Part shown: piece by piece, positions 23,943 to 32,524 of the stretch
How positions within the stretch are numbered: the stretch's first letter is position 1
How the letters are laid out: each line of letters opens with the position of its first letter
DNA from: Yinghuangia seranimata
GTDB taxonomy: Bacteria > Actinomycetota > Actinomycetes > Streptomycetales > Streptomycetaceae
Reading direction: 5' to 3'
Assembly: GCF_029953285.1 (NCBI RefSeq)
Contig: NZ_JASAOI010000002.1
Span: forward strand, 248,001 to 312,000
DNA length: 64,000 nt
Notes under the pieces: model-generated
The model's database searches: none
Told to the model about the DNA's origin: nothing
The model's input: only the letters and a program-made list of their open reading frames with translations
Made by a program: the position numbers and the translations under genes

Positions 23943-24476
23943 ATGCATGTCGCGATCGTCTACGAGAGTCTCTTCGGCAACACCCGTCAGATCGCCGAAG
24001 CCATCGGGGAAGGTGTGCGGCAGTCCCATCCCGGCGCCGACGTCGACTGTCTGCAGGTCCAGGAGGCGAATCCCGATCTGGTCGAGTCGGCCGATCTGCT
24101 CGTCGTGGGAGGGCCGACGCACATGCGCGGCATGACGTCCCGGATGTCGCGTAAGGCCGGCCTGCACGCGATCGAGAAGGAAGCCGACGAGCTGAAGTCG
24201 CACCACGAGCCCGAGGAGGGCGCGGAGGGGCCCGGCGTGCGCGAGTGGTTCAGGCGTTTGCCGAAGACCCACGACAAACTGCATGCCGCCGCGTTCGACA
24301 CGCGTGCGGCCGCGCCGATGTCGGGCGGCGCCGCCCGTGGGATCGCGCGGAAACTGCGCCACCACGGATACGAACTCGTTTCCGAGCCGCAGGGTTTCGT
24401 CATCGAGGACGCGGAGGGGCCGCTGCGTGACGGCGAGCTTGCCCGGGCGAAGGCGTGGGGCGCCGCGCTGAACTGA
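23943..24476 (+). CDS. Flavodoxin-domain protein
   Basis: A 177-aa protein beginning MHVAIVYESLFGNTRQIAEA; the SLFGNTR loop is the FMN phosphate-binding site. LVVGGPTHMRGM is the second flavin loop. A Glu/His-rich insert (KEADELKSHHEPEEGAEGPG) interrupts the middle, and the usual C-terminal helix is present (RKLRHHGYELVSEP). It probably carries electrons in stress metabolism; the partner reductase is not in the window. ATG 23943 follows GGGAGATG. It closes the box-bearing island. Confidence 0.83.
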   Translation: MHVAIVYESLFGNTRQIAEAIGEGVRQSHPGADVDCLQVQEANPDLVESADLLVVGGPTHMRGMTSRMSRKAGLHAIEKEADELKSHHEPEEGAEGPGVREWFRRLPKTHDKLHAAAFDTRAAAPMSGGAARGIARKLRHHGYELVSEPQGFVIEDAEGPLRDGELARAKAWGAALN

Positions 24477-24517
24477 CGGGCGCGGCCGTCAACGCGTTAG
24501 CGGTCGCCGGACAGCGG

Positions 24518-25006
24518 TCAGGACACGGCGTAGAAGCGGATGGCGACTTCGGAGTCGTCGCCGCGGGCGAGGCCGATGAAGACGGTGCGGGCGAGCCAGA
24601 GGTGGGCGGGGGCGTCGGTGCGGAAGACCGGGGCGGTGCGGTAGTAGACGCCGGCCTCGGCCACCTGGAGGTCGCCGTCGTACTGGGCGGGGCTGGTCGG
24701 GTCCTCTTCGTGGTAGTAGCCGCGGTTGGTGATGTCGATGACCGCGCCGTCGTCGGTCTCGATGAGGTAGCGGGCGTCGAGTTGGTACACGCCGCCGCGG
24801 TTGTCGCACCAGTCGCCGCCCCCGGGCAGGACGGTGCCGTTCAGGCGGGGGCCCTCGACGGTCCCGCCGGTGATGGGGACGAACTCGGTGGCTTCGCCCG
24901 CTCCGTGCCCGATGTGCCGCGCAGGGGCGAGGAACACACGGACCTCGAAGGCGAACTCGAGGACGGGGGAGAAGGCCGTCCGGACGGCGGGCTGCGGGGC
25001 GGTCAT
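24518..25006 (-). CDS. DUF3237 family protein
   Basis: A 162-aa soluble beta-rich protein. Family hallmarks are FEVRVFLAPARHIGHG, FVPITGGTVEGPRLNGTVLPGGGDW, DARYLIETDDGAVIDITNRG, YYRTAPVFRTDAPAHLWLAR and a C-terminal VAIRFYAVS. DUF3237 proteins form a calycin-like barrel; no reaction is known, though members occur beside aromatic and steroid degradation genes. The ATG at 25006 is the only start in frame with the conserved N-terminus. A 15-bp palindrome (25085-25099) is 79 bases upstream. Confidence 0.82.
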   Translation of the reverse strand: MTAPQPAVRTAFSPVLEFAFEVRVFLAPARHIGHGAGEATEFVPITGGTVEGPRLNGTVLPGGGDWCDNRGGVYQLDARYLIETDDGAVIDITNRGYYHEEDPTSPAQYDGDLQVAEAGVYYRTAPVFRTDAPAHLWLARTVFIGLARGDDSEVAIRFYAVS

Positions 25007-25084
25007 GGGACTCCGTAAGGCTGCGGGACCGAGTCGGCGGTACGGCGGATCCTAGACGGGGCCGGACCGAGCGCCGAGCACGGG

Positions 25085-25099
25085 GTCAACAGTGTTGAC
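25085..25099. promoter_or_regulatory. Perfect palindrome GTCAACAGTGTTGAC
   Basis: Two 6-base arms, GTCAAC and GTTGAC, around AGT, in the 94-base gap upstream of the DUF3237 gene. The size and symmetry fit a TetR- or GntR-family operator. No cognate regulator is identifiable. Confidence 0.45.
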
Positions 25100-25100
25100 G

Positions 25101-25769
25101 TCAGAGGCCTATGAAGGTCACGGTTTCGGTCATGTCCGCCCGGTTGGTGCGTAGGCGTGGGACGCCTTGATCTTCGTGCCCTACCGCGACGCCGCAGAAG
25201 AGGGCGAGGCGGTCGTCGGCGCCGACCACTTGGCTGACGGTCCGGCGGTACATCGTCCACATCACCTGCGGGCAGCTGTGCAGGCCTTCGGCCCTGAGCA
25301 GCAGCATGACGGTCTGCAGGTACATGCCCGCGTCGCCCCACTGGCCGGGGCCCATGGTTCTGTCGAGGTAGCAGAACAGTACGACGGGGGCCCCGAAGGC
25401 TCCCGAGTTCAGGGTGGCGATCTTGCGGGGTCGGTCGGGGTCGTCGCGGTCGACGCCCAGGGCCGCGTAGCGCTGGGTCGCCGCGGTGGAGAGGCGGTCG
25501 AGGTACGGGGAGGTCAGGTCCGCCGGGTACATCGGGTAGTCGCGTTCGTCTCCCGGGTCTCCCGCCATCGCCCGGGCTGTCGCGCGTCGTTTCAGGTCGG
25601 CCAAGGGCTCGCCGGTGACGACGTATATGTGCCACGGCTGGAGGTTCCCGCTCGACGGGGCCCGCGTCGCCGCCGTCAGTACGCGTTCGAGGGTTTCTCT
25701 GGGGACGGGCTCGTCGCTGAACGCCCGTACCGCCCGGCGGGTGTCCACGGCCTCGTATACGTCCACCAC
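25101..25769 (-). CDS. Nitroreductase family oxidoreductase
   Basis: A 222-aa FMN enzyme. The N-terminal VDTRRAVRAFSDEPVPRETL and ATRAPSSGNLQPWHIYVV are the classic nitroreductase flavin motifs. AFGAPVVLFCYLD and WGDAGMYLQTVMLLLRAEGL follow, and GVAVGHEDQ near the end is the second flavin-phosphate loop. GTG 25769 or the next GTG (25766) is preferred because GGGAGGG is 4-7 bases away; a TTG start at 25793 is also possible. The natural substrate is unknown. It is unlike the two Acg-type proteins. Confidence 0.84.
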   Translation of the reverse strand: MVDVYEAVDTRRAVRAFSDEPVPRETLERVLTAATRAPSSGNLQPWHIYVVTGEPLADLKRRATARAMAGDPGDERDYPMYPADLTSPYLDRLSTAATQRYAALGVDRDDPDRPRKIATLNSGAFGAPVVLFCYLDRTMGPGQWGDAGMYLQTVMLLLRAEGLHSCPQVMWTMYRRTVSQVVGADDRLALFCGVAVGHEDQGVPRLRTNRADMTETVTFIGL

Positions 25770-25834
25770 TTCGCCCTCCCTGTCCGACGCCAACCCGACT
25801 CACCGTAACGGTCGGTCTCGCTGACGGCTGGGGC

Positions 25835-26458
25835 TCAGTTTTCGGCGGGGCCCGTGTCGCGCATGCCGTCGAAGAGGATCGAGGTCAGGGCGTCGGCGAC
25901 GGTGGAGATCGGGAGGTCGCCGTCGGGGCGGTACCACTCGATCAGGGAGTTGACGGCGCCGAAGAGGAGGCGGCTGGCGAGGGCAGGGTCGATGTCGGAG
26001 CGGATGCCGCCCTCGTCGGCGGCGGCGGCGACCAGGGCGGTGACACGGCGGTCGAAGGCGCGGCGGCGTTCCAGGGCGCGGCGTTCTACGTCGCTGTTGC
26101 CGTGCAGGCGCAGCAGGAGGCGGACGTAGGGGAGTTCCTCGGCGAGCACGTCCGCGCTGCGGCGGACGGTGTGTTCGAGGCGGGCGGTGGCGCTCACGTC
26201 GTCGGCGAGAGGCTCGTCGAGGATCGCGTCCAGGGCGTCCATCGCGCGGTTGACCGCGAGTTCGAGGAGTTCCTCCTTGCCCGAGACGTGGTGGTAGATG
26301 GCCGACTTGGTGATCCCCAGGCGCTTGGCCAGCTCTTCCATGCCGGTGCCGTCGTAGCCGCGTTCGTTGAACGCGGCGACGGCGATCTCCAGTACGGCGG
26401 CGCGGTCGTACCCGGGGCGCCCGCGGCGGCCCGCCTCCCGCGTGGGGGTCTGACTCAT
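25835..26458 (-). CDS. paaR: TetR-family repressor of phenylacetate genes (PaaR type)
   Basis: A 207-aa repressor. The HTH is at residues 15-60: YDRAAVLEIAVAAFNERGYD, GTGMEELAKRLGITKSAIYH and HVSGKEELLELAV. The remaining helical part is the ligand and dimer domain, as in actinobacterial PaaR, which binds phenylacetyl-CoA. ATG 26458 fits the family start; an in-frame start at 26512 would overlap the operator region. A TACCGAAC-type operator is 59 bases upstream and near-identical operators stand in front of paaA and paaI, so it very likely controls both and itself. Confidence 0.85.
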   Translation of the reverse strand: MSQTPTREAGRRGRPGYDRAAVLEIAVAAFNERGYDGTGMEELAKRLGITKSAIYHHVSGKEELLELAVNRAMDALDAILDEPLADDVSATARLEHTVRRSADVLAEELPYVRLLLRLHGNSDVERRALERRRAFDRRVTALVAAAADEGGIRSDIDPALASRLLFGAVNSLIEWYRPDGDLPISTVADALTSILFDGMRDTGPAEN

Positions 26459-26516
26459 TCCCGCATTATCCCAGGTCGGGACGGTGGTTCGGGAAAGACG
26501 GACGGCATTCAATTAA

Positions 26517-26532
26517 TACCGAACGTTTGGTA
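26517..26532. promoter_or_regulatory. PaaR operator 1 (TACCGAACGTTTGGTA)
   Basis: Near-perfect palindrome (one mismatched pair), 59 bases upstream of paaR and immediately after the paaH stop codon. Shares the ACCGAA arm with operators at 34026 and 34213; autoregulation is inferred. Confidence 0.7.
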
Positions 26533-26540
26533 AGTAATCC

Positions 26541-27446
26541 TCAGTCCCACGTGTAGAAGCCCTTGCCGGTCTTCCGGCCCAGTTCGCCGCGTGCGACCTT
26601 GTCGCGGAGGAGCCGGGGCGGGGCGAATCGTTCGCCGAGGGTGGCGTGCAGGTACTCGGCGATGGCGAGTCGGACGTCGAGGCCGACCAGGTCGGTCAGC
26701 CGCAGCGGGCCCATCGGGTGCTTGTAGCCGAGCGTCATCGCGGCGTCGATGGCTTCGGGGTCGGCGACGCCGTCCTCGACCATGCGGACGGCTTCGAGGC
26801 CGAGGGCCAGCCCGAGCCTGCTGCTGGCGAAGCCCGGGGAGTCCGTGACGACGACGTCGCGCTTGCCGAGGGCATGCGTCCAACCGAGCGCCGCCGCCGT
26901 GGTGTTCGGGGTGGTCGCCGGGCCGACGACCAGTTCCACCAGTGCGGAGGCGGGCACCGGGTTGAAGAAGTGCATGCCGAGGAATCGGCCCGGCTGTGAC
27001 AGGACCGCGGCGATCTCCGTGATGGAGAGCGAACTGGTGTTGCTGGCGAGCACGGTGTGCGGGCCGACCGCGCGTTCGGCGGCGGCCAGGACCCGGGCCT
27101 TGAGCGCCGCGTCCTCCGGGACGGCCTCGACGACCAGGTCGGCGTCCGCGGGGAGCCGGTCGACGGACGGCGCCACGGTGATCCGCGCGAGGACCTCGTC
27201 GGCGGGACGGTCGAGCCGGGCCGCGGCGCGCCGCAGCCCGGACCCGATGCGGTCGAGGGCCGCCGCGGCGGCCGCGTCGTCGCTCTCCACCACGGTGACC
27301 GACGACCCGGCCGCGGCGAACGCCTGCGCGATGCCGGACCCCATGCGCCCGCCGCCGACCACGCCTACGACCGCAGGAGGTGCGGGAACGGGTGCGGTCG
27401 CGGTGTCGGGAGCCGCTGCGGCCGCGGCGCCGGTGTTCGCAGTCAT
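26541..27446 (-). CDS. paaH: 3-hydroxyacyl-CoA dehydrogenase
   Basis: A 301-aa NAD enzyme. Following a 25-residue Ala/Pro-rich leader, VVGVVGGGRMGSGIAQAF is the Rossmann GxGxxG. EAVPED, SNTSSLSITEIA and the catalytic His motif HFFNPVPASALVELV follow. The C-terminal domain contains GYKHPMGPLRLTDLVG and ends GRKTGKGFYTWD. In phenylacetate degradation PaaH oxidises 3-hydroxyadipyl-CoA to 3-oxoadipyl-CoA. The ATG overlaps the hydratase stop (ATGA). It is the last metabolic gene of the minus-strand paa operon; a thiolase (PaaJ) is not present. Confidence 0.87.
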   Translation of the reverse strand: MTANTGAAAAAAPDTATAPVPAPPAVVGVVGGGRMGSGIAQAFAAAGSSVTVVESDDAAAAAALDRIGSGLRRAAARLDRPADEVLARITVAPSVDRLPADADLVVEAVPEDAALKARVLAAAERAVGPHTVLASNTSSLSITEIAAVLSQPGRFLGMHFFNPVPASALVELVVGPATTPNTTAAALGWTHALGKRDVVVTDSPGFASSRLGLALGLEAVRMVEDGVADPEAIDAAMTLGYKHPMGPLRLTDLVGLDVRLAIAEYLHATLGERFAPPRLLRDKVARGELGRKTGKGFYTWD

Positions 27447-28195
27447 GCCTTGCTCCTGTCGGCCTTCTCCAGGAAGCGCGTCATGCGCTCCCGCTTGTCC
27501 GCGCCCTCGAACAGCACGGCCTGCGCGAGGTCGTCGGCGACCGGGTGGGCGCCCGGTGCGTCGACGACCAGCTTGGTCAGCCGCAGCGCGGTCGGTGACA
27601 TGCGGGCCATGCGGTCGAGCAGGGCGTGCGCCGCGTCCTGCAGCTTGTCGGCCGGGACGACGTCGATGACGAGGCCCGCGGCGAGTGCCGCGGCGGCGTC
27701 GAGGGTGCGGCCCGCGAGCAGCACCTGCTTGGCGACCGACTCGCCCACGAGTCCGGGCAGCCGCCAGCATGCGCCGGCCGCGGCGAGGATGCCGAGGCCG
27801 GGTTCGGGGTTGCCGAACACCGCGTCGGGGCCCGCGATCCGGATGTCGCACGCGTACGACAGTTCCGCGCCGCCGCCGAGCGCCCACCCGTCGACCGCGG
27901 CGACGGTCGGCATGGGCAGCCGGCGTACCCGTTCGAACAGCCGGCTGTTGATGCCCTGGAGGGCCTGATCCCGGCCGCGCAGCAGGAGTTCGCCGATGTC
28001 GGCGCCGCCCGCGAACACGCCGCCGCGGCCGGTGAGCAGCACCGGTTTGGGGTCGCGCTCCACGAGCCCGCACACCTCGTGGAGTTCGTCGATCATGCGG
28101 GCGTTGATGGCGTTGCGGGCCCGGGGCCGGTCGAGGGTGACGACGAAGCGGTCCTCGCGCTCCTCGACGGCCAGCGTCTCGTACGTGCCGGTCAC
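27443..28195 (-). CDS. Enoyl-CoA hydratase/isomerase of phenylacetate pathway
   Basis: A 250-aa crotonase-fold protein. The oxyanion-hole motifs are VFAGGADIGELL and VDGWALGGGAELSYACDI, and FGNPEPGLGILAAAG carries the usual catalytic Glu. It may act as PaaF (2,3-dehydroadipyl-CoA hydratase) or PaaG (ring-1,2-epoxyphenylacetyl-CoA isomerase); the window contains only this one. The start is GTG 28195, and its end overlaps paaH. Confidence 0.85.
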   Translation of the reverse strand: MTGTYETLAVEEREDRFVVTLDRPRARNAINARMIDELHEVCGLVERDPKPVLLTGRGGVFAGGADIGELLLRGRDQALQGINSRLFERVRRLPMPTVAAVDGWALGGGAELSYACDIRIAGPDAVFGNPEPGLGILAAAGACWRLPGLVGESVAKQVLLAGRTLDAAAALAAGLVIDVVPADKLQDAAHALLDRMARMSPTALRLTKLVVDAPGAHPVADDLAQAVLFEGADKRERMTRFLEKADRSKA

Positions 28196-28240
28196 GCGCC
28201 CTCCACCGGCACGACGAAACCCCGGGCGCTGTGCACGTGT

Positions 28241-29950
28241 TCAGGCATCCGCGTGCTCCACGGCCGGGGCGTGGCGGCGCGACTGGAGGACCGTGAACCG
28301 GCCCGTGACGAACGCCGGGTCGGTGAGCGCCGCGGTGGCCGCCGGGTTGGCGGAGGTGCCGTGGAAGTCGCTGAACGCGGCCGACTGGTTGACGAAGACG
28401 CCGCCGGTCAGGTTCTCCGACAGGTGCACGCCGGCGTCGAGCGCGGCGTCGCGGGCCGCGTCGACGACCTCAGGGGACGTCGCGTACACGGCGGCGGTCA
28501 GGGCACCGTGCGCGGAGACGGTCTCGCGGAACACGTCGAGGCTGTGCGCGGTCGAGTCGGTCGCGATCACGAACGACACCGGGCCGAACCACTCGCGGGT
28601 GTACACCGGACGGTCCGCGGCGGCGTCGAGCAGCGCGACGGCGGGCGTCCGGAGCACGGCTCCGCTGTGCTCGGGGTGCGCGACCGGGCGGGTCGGGTGC
28701 ACGGCGCCGGGCAGGGCGGAGGCTTCCTCGACGCGCTTGAGGACGTCGTCGTTGACCAGCGCGCCGAGCGTGCCGGCCGCGCGCCCCGGGTCACCGAGGA
28801 ACGCGTCGAGTGCGGCACCGAGGTCGGCGGCGAACTCGGCCGGGGTCTTGACGCCTTCGTCGGTGGCGAAGCCGTCGCGGGCGACCAGCAGGTTCTGCGG
28901 GGTCGTGCACATCTGGCCGCTGTACAGCGACAGCGAGAACGTGAGGTTGCGCAGCACGCCCCGGTAGTCGTCGGTCGCGTCGAGGACGATCGTGTTGAGG
29001 CCGGCCTTCTCCGTGTAGACGTGCGCCTGGCGGGCGTTGGCCTCCAGCCAGTCGCCGAACTCCGTCGAGCCGGTGAAGTCGACGATCCGCACGTCGGGGT
29101 GGGTCGCGAGGGCGGCGGCGTTGCGCTCGCCCGGCGCCTCGGCGGCCAGCACCACGATGTTCGGGTCGAAGCCGGCCTCGGCGAGCACCTCACGCGCGGT
29201 ACGCACGGTGAGCGCGAGCGGCAGCACGGCGCGCGGGTGCGGCTTGACCACGACGGGGTTGCCGGTGACCAGGCTCGCGAACAGGCCCGGATAGGCGTTC
29301 CAGGTGGGGAAGGTGTTGCAGCCGACGACCAGCCCGACGCCGCGGCCGACCGCGGTGAACGTCTTGTCCATCGTCAGCGGGCCGCCGCGGCGCTGCGGCT
29401 TGCTCCACCGGGCGGCGGCGGGGTGGCGCTTCTGCTCGGCCCACGCGTAGGCGACCGCTTCGAGGCCGCGGTCCTGCGCGTGCGCGCCGCCGGCCTGGAA
29501 CGCCATGACGAAGGCCTGGCCGGTGGTGTGGTGCACGGCCTGGGCGATGCGGAAGACGTCGGCGTTGAGGCGGACGAGGATCTCCGCGGCGATCCCGGCG
29601 CGCACGTCCGGGTCGGTCGTGCGCCACACGCGCGCGGCGGCCTTGGCGGTGGCGACGGCCTCGTCCGGCGTCACCTTCGGGTAGGCGACGTCGAGCGGCA
29701 GGCCGTACGGCGAGACCTCGCGCGGCGCGACGGTGCCGTCGCCGGGGTGGCCGGGCAGGGCGAAGTCCTGGCCGAGCAGGGCGCGGAAGCCCTCCTCGCC
29801 GCGGGCGGGTGCCTCCTCGCCGTAGACCGAGGTGCTCGGGGACTCGTTGAACGGTGCCCAGTGGTCGCGTTCCGCCGCGGCGGCGACGGCGCGGTCGAGG
29901 AGTTCGCGGTGCCGCGCGAAGAAGTCCGCGGCCGGGGTTTCGGCGGTCAT
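28241..29950 (-). CDS. paaN: Aldehyde dehydrogenase family protein PaaN
   Basis: A 569-aa single-domain ALDH of the actinobacterial PaaN type (no fused MaoC/hydratase domain as in PaaZ). Blocks: WAPFNESPS, MAFQAGGAHAQDRGLEAVAY, VGCNTFPTWNAYPG, KPHPRAVLPLA, FTGSTEFGDWLE, EKAGLNTIVLD (Glu) and SLYSGQMCTTPQN (nucleophilic Cys). It probably oxidises 3-oxo-5,6-dehydrosuberyl-CoA semialdehyde after ring cleavage. ATG 29950 is about 100 bases after paaE, separated by a 9-bp tandem array. Since no PaaZ is present, the ring-opening hydrolase must be elsewhere. Confidence 0.87.
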   Translation of the reverse strand: MTAETPAADFFARHRELLDRAVAAAAERDHWAPFNESPSTSVYGEEAPARGEEGFRALLGQDFALPGHPGDGTVAPREVSPYGLPLDVAYPKVTPDEAVATAKAAARVWRTTDPDVRAGIAAEILVRLNADVFRIAQAVHHTTGQAFVMAFQAGGAHAQDRGLEAVAYAWAEQKRHPAAARWSKPQRRGGPLTMDKTFTAVGRGVGLVVGCNTFPTWNAYPGLFASLVTGNPVVVKPHPRAVLPLALTVRTAREVLAEAGFDPNIVVLAAEAPGERNAAALATHPDVRIVDFTGSTEFGDWLEANARQAHVYTEKAGLNTIVLDATDDYRGVLRNLTFSLSLYSGQMCTTPQNLLVARDGFATDEGVKTPAEFAADLGAALDAFLGDPGRAAGTLGALVNDDVLKRVEEASALPGAVHPTRPVAHPEHSGAVLRTPAVALLDAAADRPVYTREWFGPVSFVIATDSTAHSLDVFRETVSAHGALTAAVYATSPEVVDAARDAALDAGVHLSENLTGGVFVNQSAAFSDFHGTSANPAATAALTDPAFVTGRFTVLQSRRHAPAVEHADA

Positions 29951-30013
29951 GTCAGGCCCTTTCGGATGGCGGTGGATTGCGGATCTCGAGGCGCCACGGA
30001 GTGCCGGTCAGGC

Positions 30014-30058
30014 GGCTCAGACGCCTCAGACGCCTCAGACACCTCAGACGTCTCAGGC
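30014..30058. repeat. Five tandem 9-bp repeats at the paaE stop
   Basis: Units GGCTCAGAC, GCCTCAGAC (twice), ACCTCAGAC and GTCTCAGGC. Read on the minus strand every unit contains TGA in the same frame, so the paaE stop (30055-30053) is followed by an in-frame TGA every nine bases. Confidence 0.85.
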
Positions 30059-31162
30059 GTCGAAGTCGACGACGACGGTTTCGCTGCCGGGCTCGGCCTG
30101 GCAGGTGAGCACGTACCCGGCGGCGACCTCCGCCGGTTCGAGGGCGAAGTTGCGGCGCATCGGCGCGGTTCCTTCGACGACGCGGGCGCGGCAGGTTCCG
30201 CAGACGCCGCCCTTGCACGCGAACGGCAGGTCGGGGCGGGCCTGTTGCGCCGAGTCGAGGACGGTCCGCGAACGCGGTACGTCGGCGGTGGTGGCGCGGC
30301 CGTCGAGGATCACGGTCACGGTGCTGGTCGGCCCCGCGTCCTCAGCAGAGGTCCTGTCCTCGCGCGTCACCGGGGCGATGTCGTCGGCGAAGAACAGCTC
30401 CTGGTGGACGCGTTCACCCGGAACGCCCAGCCCGCGCAGGACGTCGCGCGCGCCGGTGACCATGCCGTGCGGGCCGCACAGCCACCAGTGGTCGGCGGCT
30501 TCGACGTCGACGAGCGCGGCGATGAGCTCGGACAGCTTGGCCGGGTCGAGACGACCGGTCAGCAGTTCGGCCTCGCGCGGCTCGCGGGAGAGCACGTGCG
30601 CGATCTCGAAGCGCTCCGGGAACCGGTCCTTGAGATCGGCGAGTTCGTCGGCGAACATCACGCTGCCGCCGCGCCGGTTGCCGTAGAACAGGGTCACCCG
30701 CGACGCACGGTTTCCCGCCAGCACCGACGCGGCGATCGACAGCATCGGCGTGATGCCCGATCCGGCGGCGACCAGCACGTGGTGGCCCGCCACGGACGGG
30801 TCGGGGGTGAACGTCCCGGTGGGCCCCGTCACCTCGACCGCGTCGCCGGGCGCCAGTGCGGTCACCAGCCACGTCGAGAACACACCGCCGGGAACGATCC
30901 GTACGCCGATGCGCGGGGCGCCGCCGACCGGTGCGCAGATGCTGTAGGACCGGCGTTCGTCCGCGCCGTCGACGTCGCGCCGCAGGGTCAGCGTCTGCCC
31001 GGCGGCGAACGCGAACTCATCGGCCAGCAAAGGCGGAACGTCGAACGTGACGGCGGCGGCGTCGTCGCACAGCGGCTCCACCGCCGCCACGCGCAAGGTG
31101 TGGAAGCGCGGCGCCCGCCGGGCGCGGCCGGCGGGCGCCGCGGTGCTCTCGGGGTTGGTCAT
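30053..31162 (-). CDS. paaE: 1,2-phenylacetyl-CoA epoxidase reductase subunit PaaE
   Basis: A 369-aa NADPH reductase. An FNR-type FAD domain (RRSYSICAP, GGVFSTWLV), an NAD(P) domain (AAGSGITPMLSIAASVL) and a C-terminal plant-type [2Fe-2S] ferredoxin (CKGGVCGTCRARVVEG, then Cys in YVLTCQAEP) occur in PaaE order. It feeds electrons to the PaaAC di-iron oxygenase. The ATG at 31162 overlaps the paaD stop by one base (TGATG). Confidence 0.9.
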   Translation of the reverse strand: MTNPESTAAPAGRARRAPRFHTLRVAAVEPLCDDAAAVTFDVPPLLADEFAFAAGQTLTLRRDVDGADERRSYSICAPVGGAPRIGVRIVPGGVFSTWLVTALAPGDAVEVTGPTGTFTPDPSVAGHHVLVAAGSGITPMLSIAASVLAGNRASRVTLFYGNRRGGSVMFADELADLKDRFPERFEIAHVLSREPREAELLTGRLDPAKLSELIAALVDVEAADHWWLCGPHGMVTGARDVLRGLGVPGERVHQELFFADDIAPVTREDRTSAEDAGPTSTVTVILDGRATTADVPRSRTVLDSAQQARPDLPFACKGGVCGTCRARVVEGTAPMRRNFALEPAEVAAGYVLTCQAEPGSETVVVDFDA

Positions 31163-31668
31163 CACACTTCCTTGAGGTGCTCGAAGGGCTCCAGGCACGC
31201 GCGGCAGCGCCGCAGGGCCCGGCACGCGGTCGCGGCGAACCGGGCGGTCTCCTCGGTGTCCGGCGATCCGCACAGCGGGCACGCCACCGCGGGCCGGCGC
31301 GGGCTCAGTTCGAGCGGGACGGGTCCGGCGCGGTGCGGTGCGGGGCCGGGTGGCGCGATGCCGTACGCGGCGAGCTTGCGGCGGCCTTCCTCGGTGATCC
31401 AGTCGGTGGTCCACGGGGGATCGAGCACCGTGCGCACGTCCGCGCCCGGGAACCCGGCCTCACGCAGCCGCCACGCGACGTCGGCGCGCATCTCCGCGAC
31501 GGCCGGGCAACCCGAGTACGTGGGCGCCAGGTTCGCCACGACCGTGCCGTCGGCGTTCGCCTCGACACCGCGCAGCACACCGAGTTCGGCCAGCGTCAGG
31601 ACGGGCAGCTCGGGGTCGGGGACCTCGCCCGCGACGCGCAGCGCCCGGGCGAGGTCCGCGTCGGTCAC
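31162..31668 (-). CDS. paaD: 1,2-phenylacetyl-CoA epoxidase subunit PaaD
   Basis: A 168-aa protein with a MIP18/DUF59 domain (EVPDPELPVLTLAELGVLR, LAPTYSGCPAV, VLDPPWTTDWI) and a C-terminal zinc ribbon, CPLCGS at about residue 130 and CRACLEPF near the end. PaaD is thought to help Fe-S/di-iron maturation. The start GTG 31668 overlaps the paaC stop (GTGA); a second GTG is one codon upstream. Confidence 0.88.
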   Translation of the reverse strand: MTDADLARALRVAGEVPDPELPVLTLAELGVLRGVEANADGTVVANLAPTYSGCPAVAEMRADVAWRLREAGFPGADVRTVLDPPWTTDWITEEGRRKLAAYGIAPPGPAPHRAGPVPLELSPRRPAVACPLCGSPDTEETARFAATACRALRRCRACLEPFEHLKEV

Positions 31669-32519
31669 CACACCGCCCCCGGAAGCGCCCGGGCCACGCT
31701 CTGCAACTCGTGCAACAGCGGGGCGAGATGCTCGGTATGGCGGCCCGCGCGTCCCGCCGCCCCCGGCTCGGTGGCCGGGGGCGTCCCCAGGGTGAGGCCG
31801 GCGGCCCGCACGACACGGTGGAGGACGTCGACGACCTCGTCCCGTACCGCGTGCGCGTCGACACCGACGGTCGCGCCGGGCTCGAACAGCTCGCCGAGGT
31901 AGGGGAGTACGTCGTCGAAGCCGCGCTGCATGCGGGCGTGCGAGACGTCGGTGCCGTCGCCCAGCCGCACGGCCCATCCCGCGGCGAACTCGCGGTGGTA
32001 GGTCAGCTCTCCGACGCCCTTCGTGGCGATCGCGCGCAGGACCGGGTCGGCGGCGTCCGTCAGCCGCTCGGACACGGCCAGCCGCCACGCGCTGAGCACC
32101 AGCAGCCGGGCGATCGTGAACGCGTAGTCGCCGTTGGGGAGTTCAGTGAGCCGCACGTTGCGGAAATCGGCGGGTCCGCGGGCGTACGCGTAGTCGTCCT
32201 CGGTGCGCCCGGTGCCGTCGGCCTGTCCGGCGCGGCTGTACAGGAGCCGCGCCTGGCCGATGAGGTCGAGGCCTATGTTGGCCAGGGCCATCTCGACCTC
32301 CAGCTCCGGCGCGCGCGTGCACCACTGGGCGAGCCGCTGGGCGCTGATGAGGGCGTCGTCGCCCAGGGCCAGGCAGTCGGCGACCAGGGCGGCGGCGTCG
32401 GTGCCGGCCGCGAGGGCGGTGTCGACGCCGTGCAGCGGGTCGGTGAAACCGGTGCCGAACGCCCAGCGGGCGTCACTGCCCGAGTCGGGCCCGGCGGGCG
32501 CGGAGTGTGCGTCGTCCAC
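31665..32519 (-). CDS. paaC: 1,2-phenylacetyl-CoA epoxidase structural subunit PaaC
   Basis: A 284-aa ferritin-like all-helical protein: LALGDDALISAQRLAQWC, EVEMALANIGLDLIGQARLL, DYAFTIARLLVLSAWRLAV and KGVGELTYHREFAAGWAVRLG. PaaC pairs with PaaA but lacks its complete di-iron set. GTG 32519 follows GGAGAG. It is 80 bases after paaB, a gap filled by an 8-bp repeat array. The C-terminal third is Gly/Ala-rich. Confidence 0.88.
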   Translation of the reverse strand: MDDAHSAPAGPDSGSDARWAFGTGFTDPLHGVDTALAAGTDAAALVADCLALGDDALISAQRLAQWCTRAPELEVEMALANIGLDLIGQARLLYSRAGQADGTGRTEDDYAYARGPADFRNVRLTELPNGDYAFTIARLLVLSAWRLAVSERLTDAADPVLRAIATKGVGELTYHREFAAGWAVRLGDGTDVSHARMQRGFDDVLPYLGELFEPGATVGVDAHAVRDEVVDVLHRVVRAAGLTLGTPPATEPGAAGRAGRHTEHLAPLLHELQSVARALPGAVW

Positions 32520-32524
32520 GGTGT

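Noticed and set aside
29854-30108. Arg/Leu-rich repeat protein on the plus strand around 30.0 kb
   Set aside because: Encoded by the 9-bp repeat array read in another frame and overlapping paaN and paaE; no ribosome-binding site.
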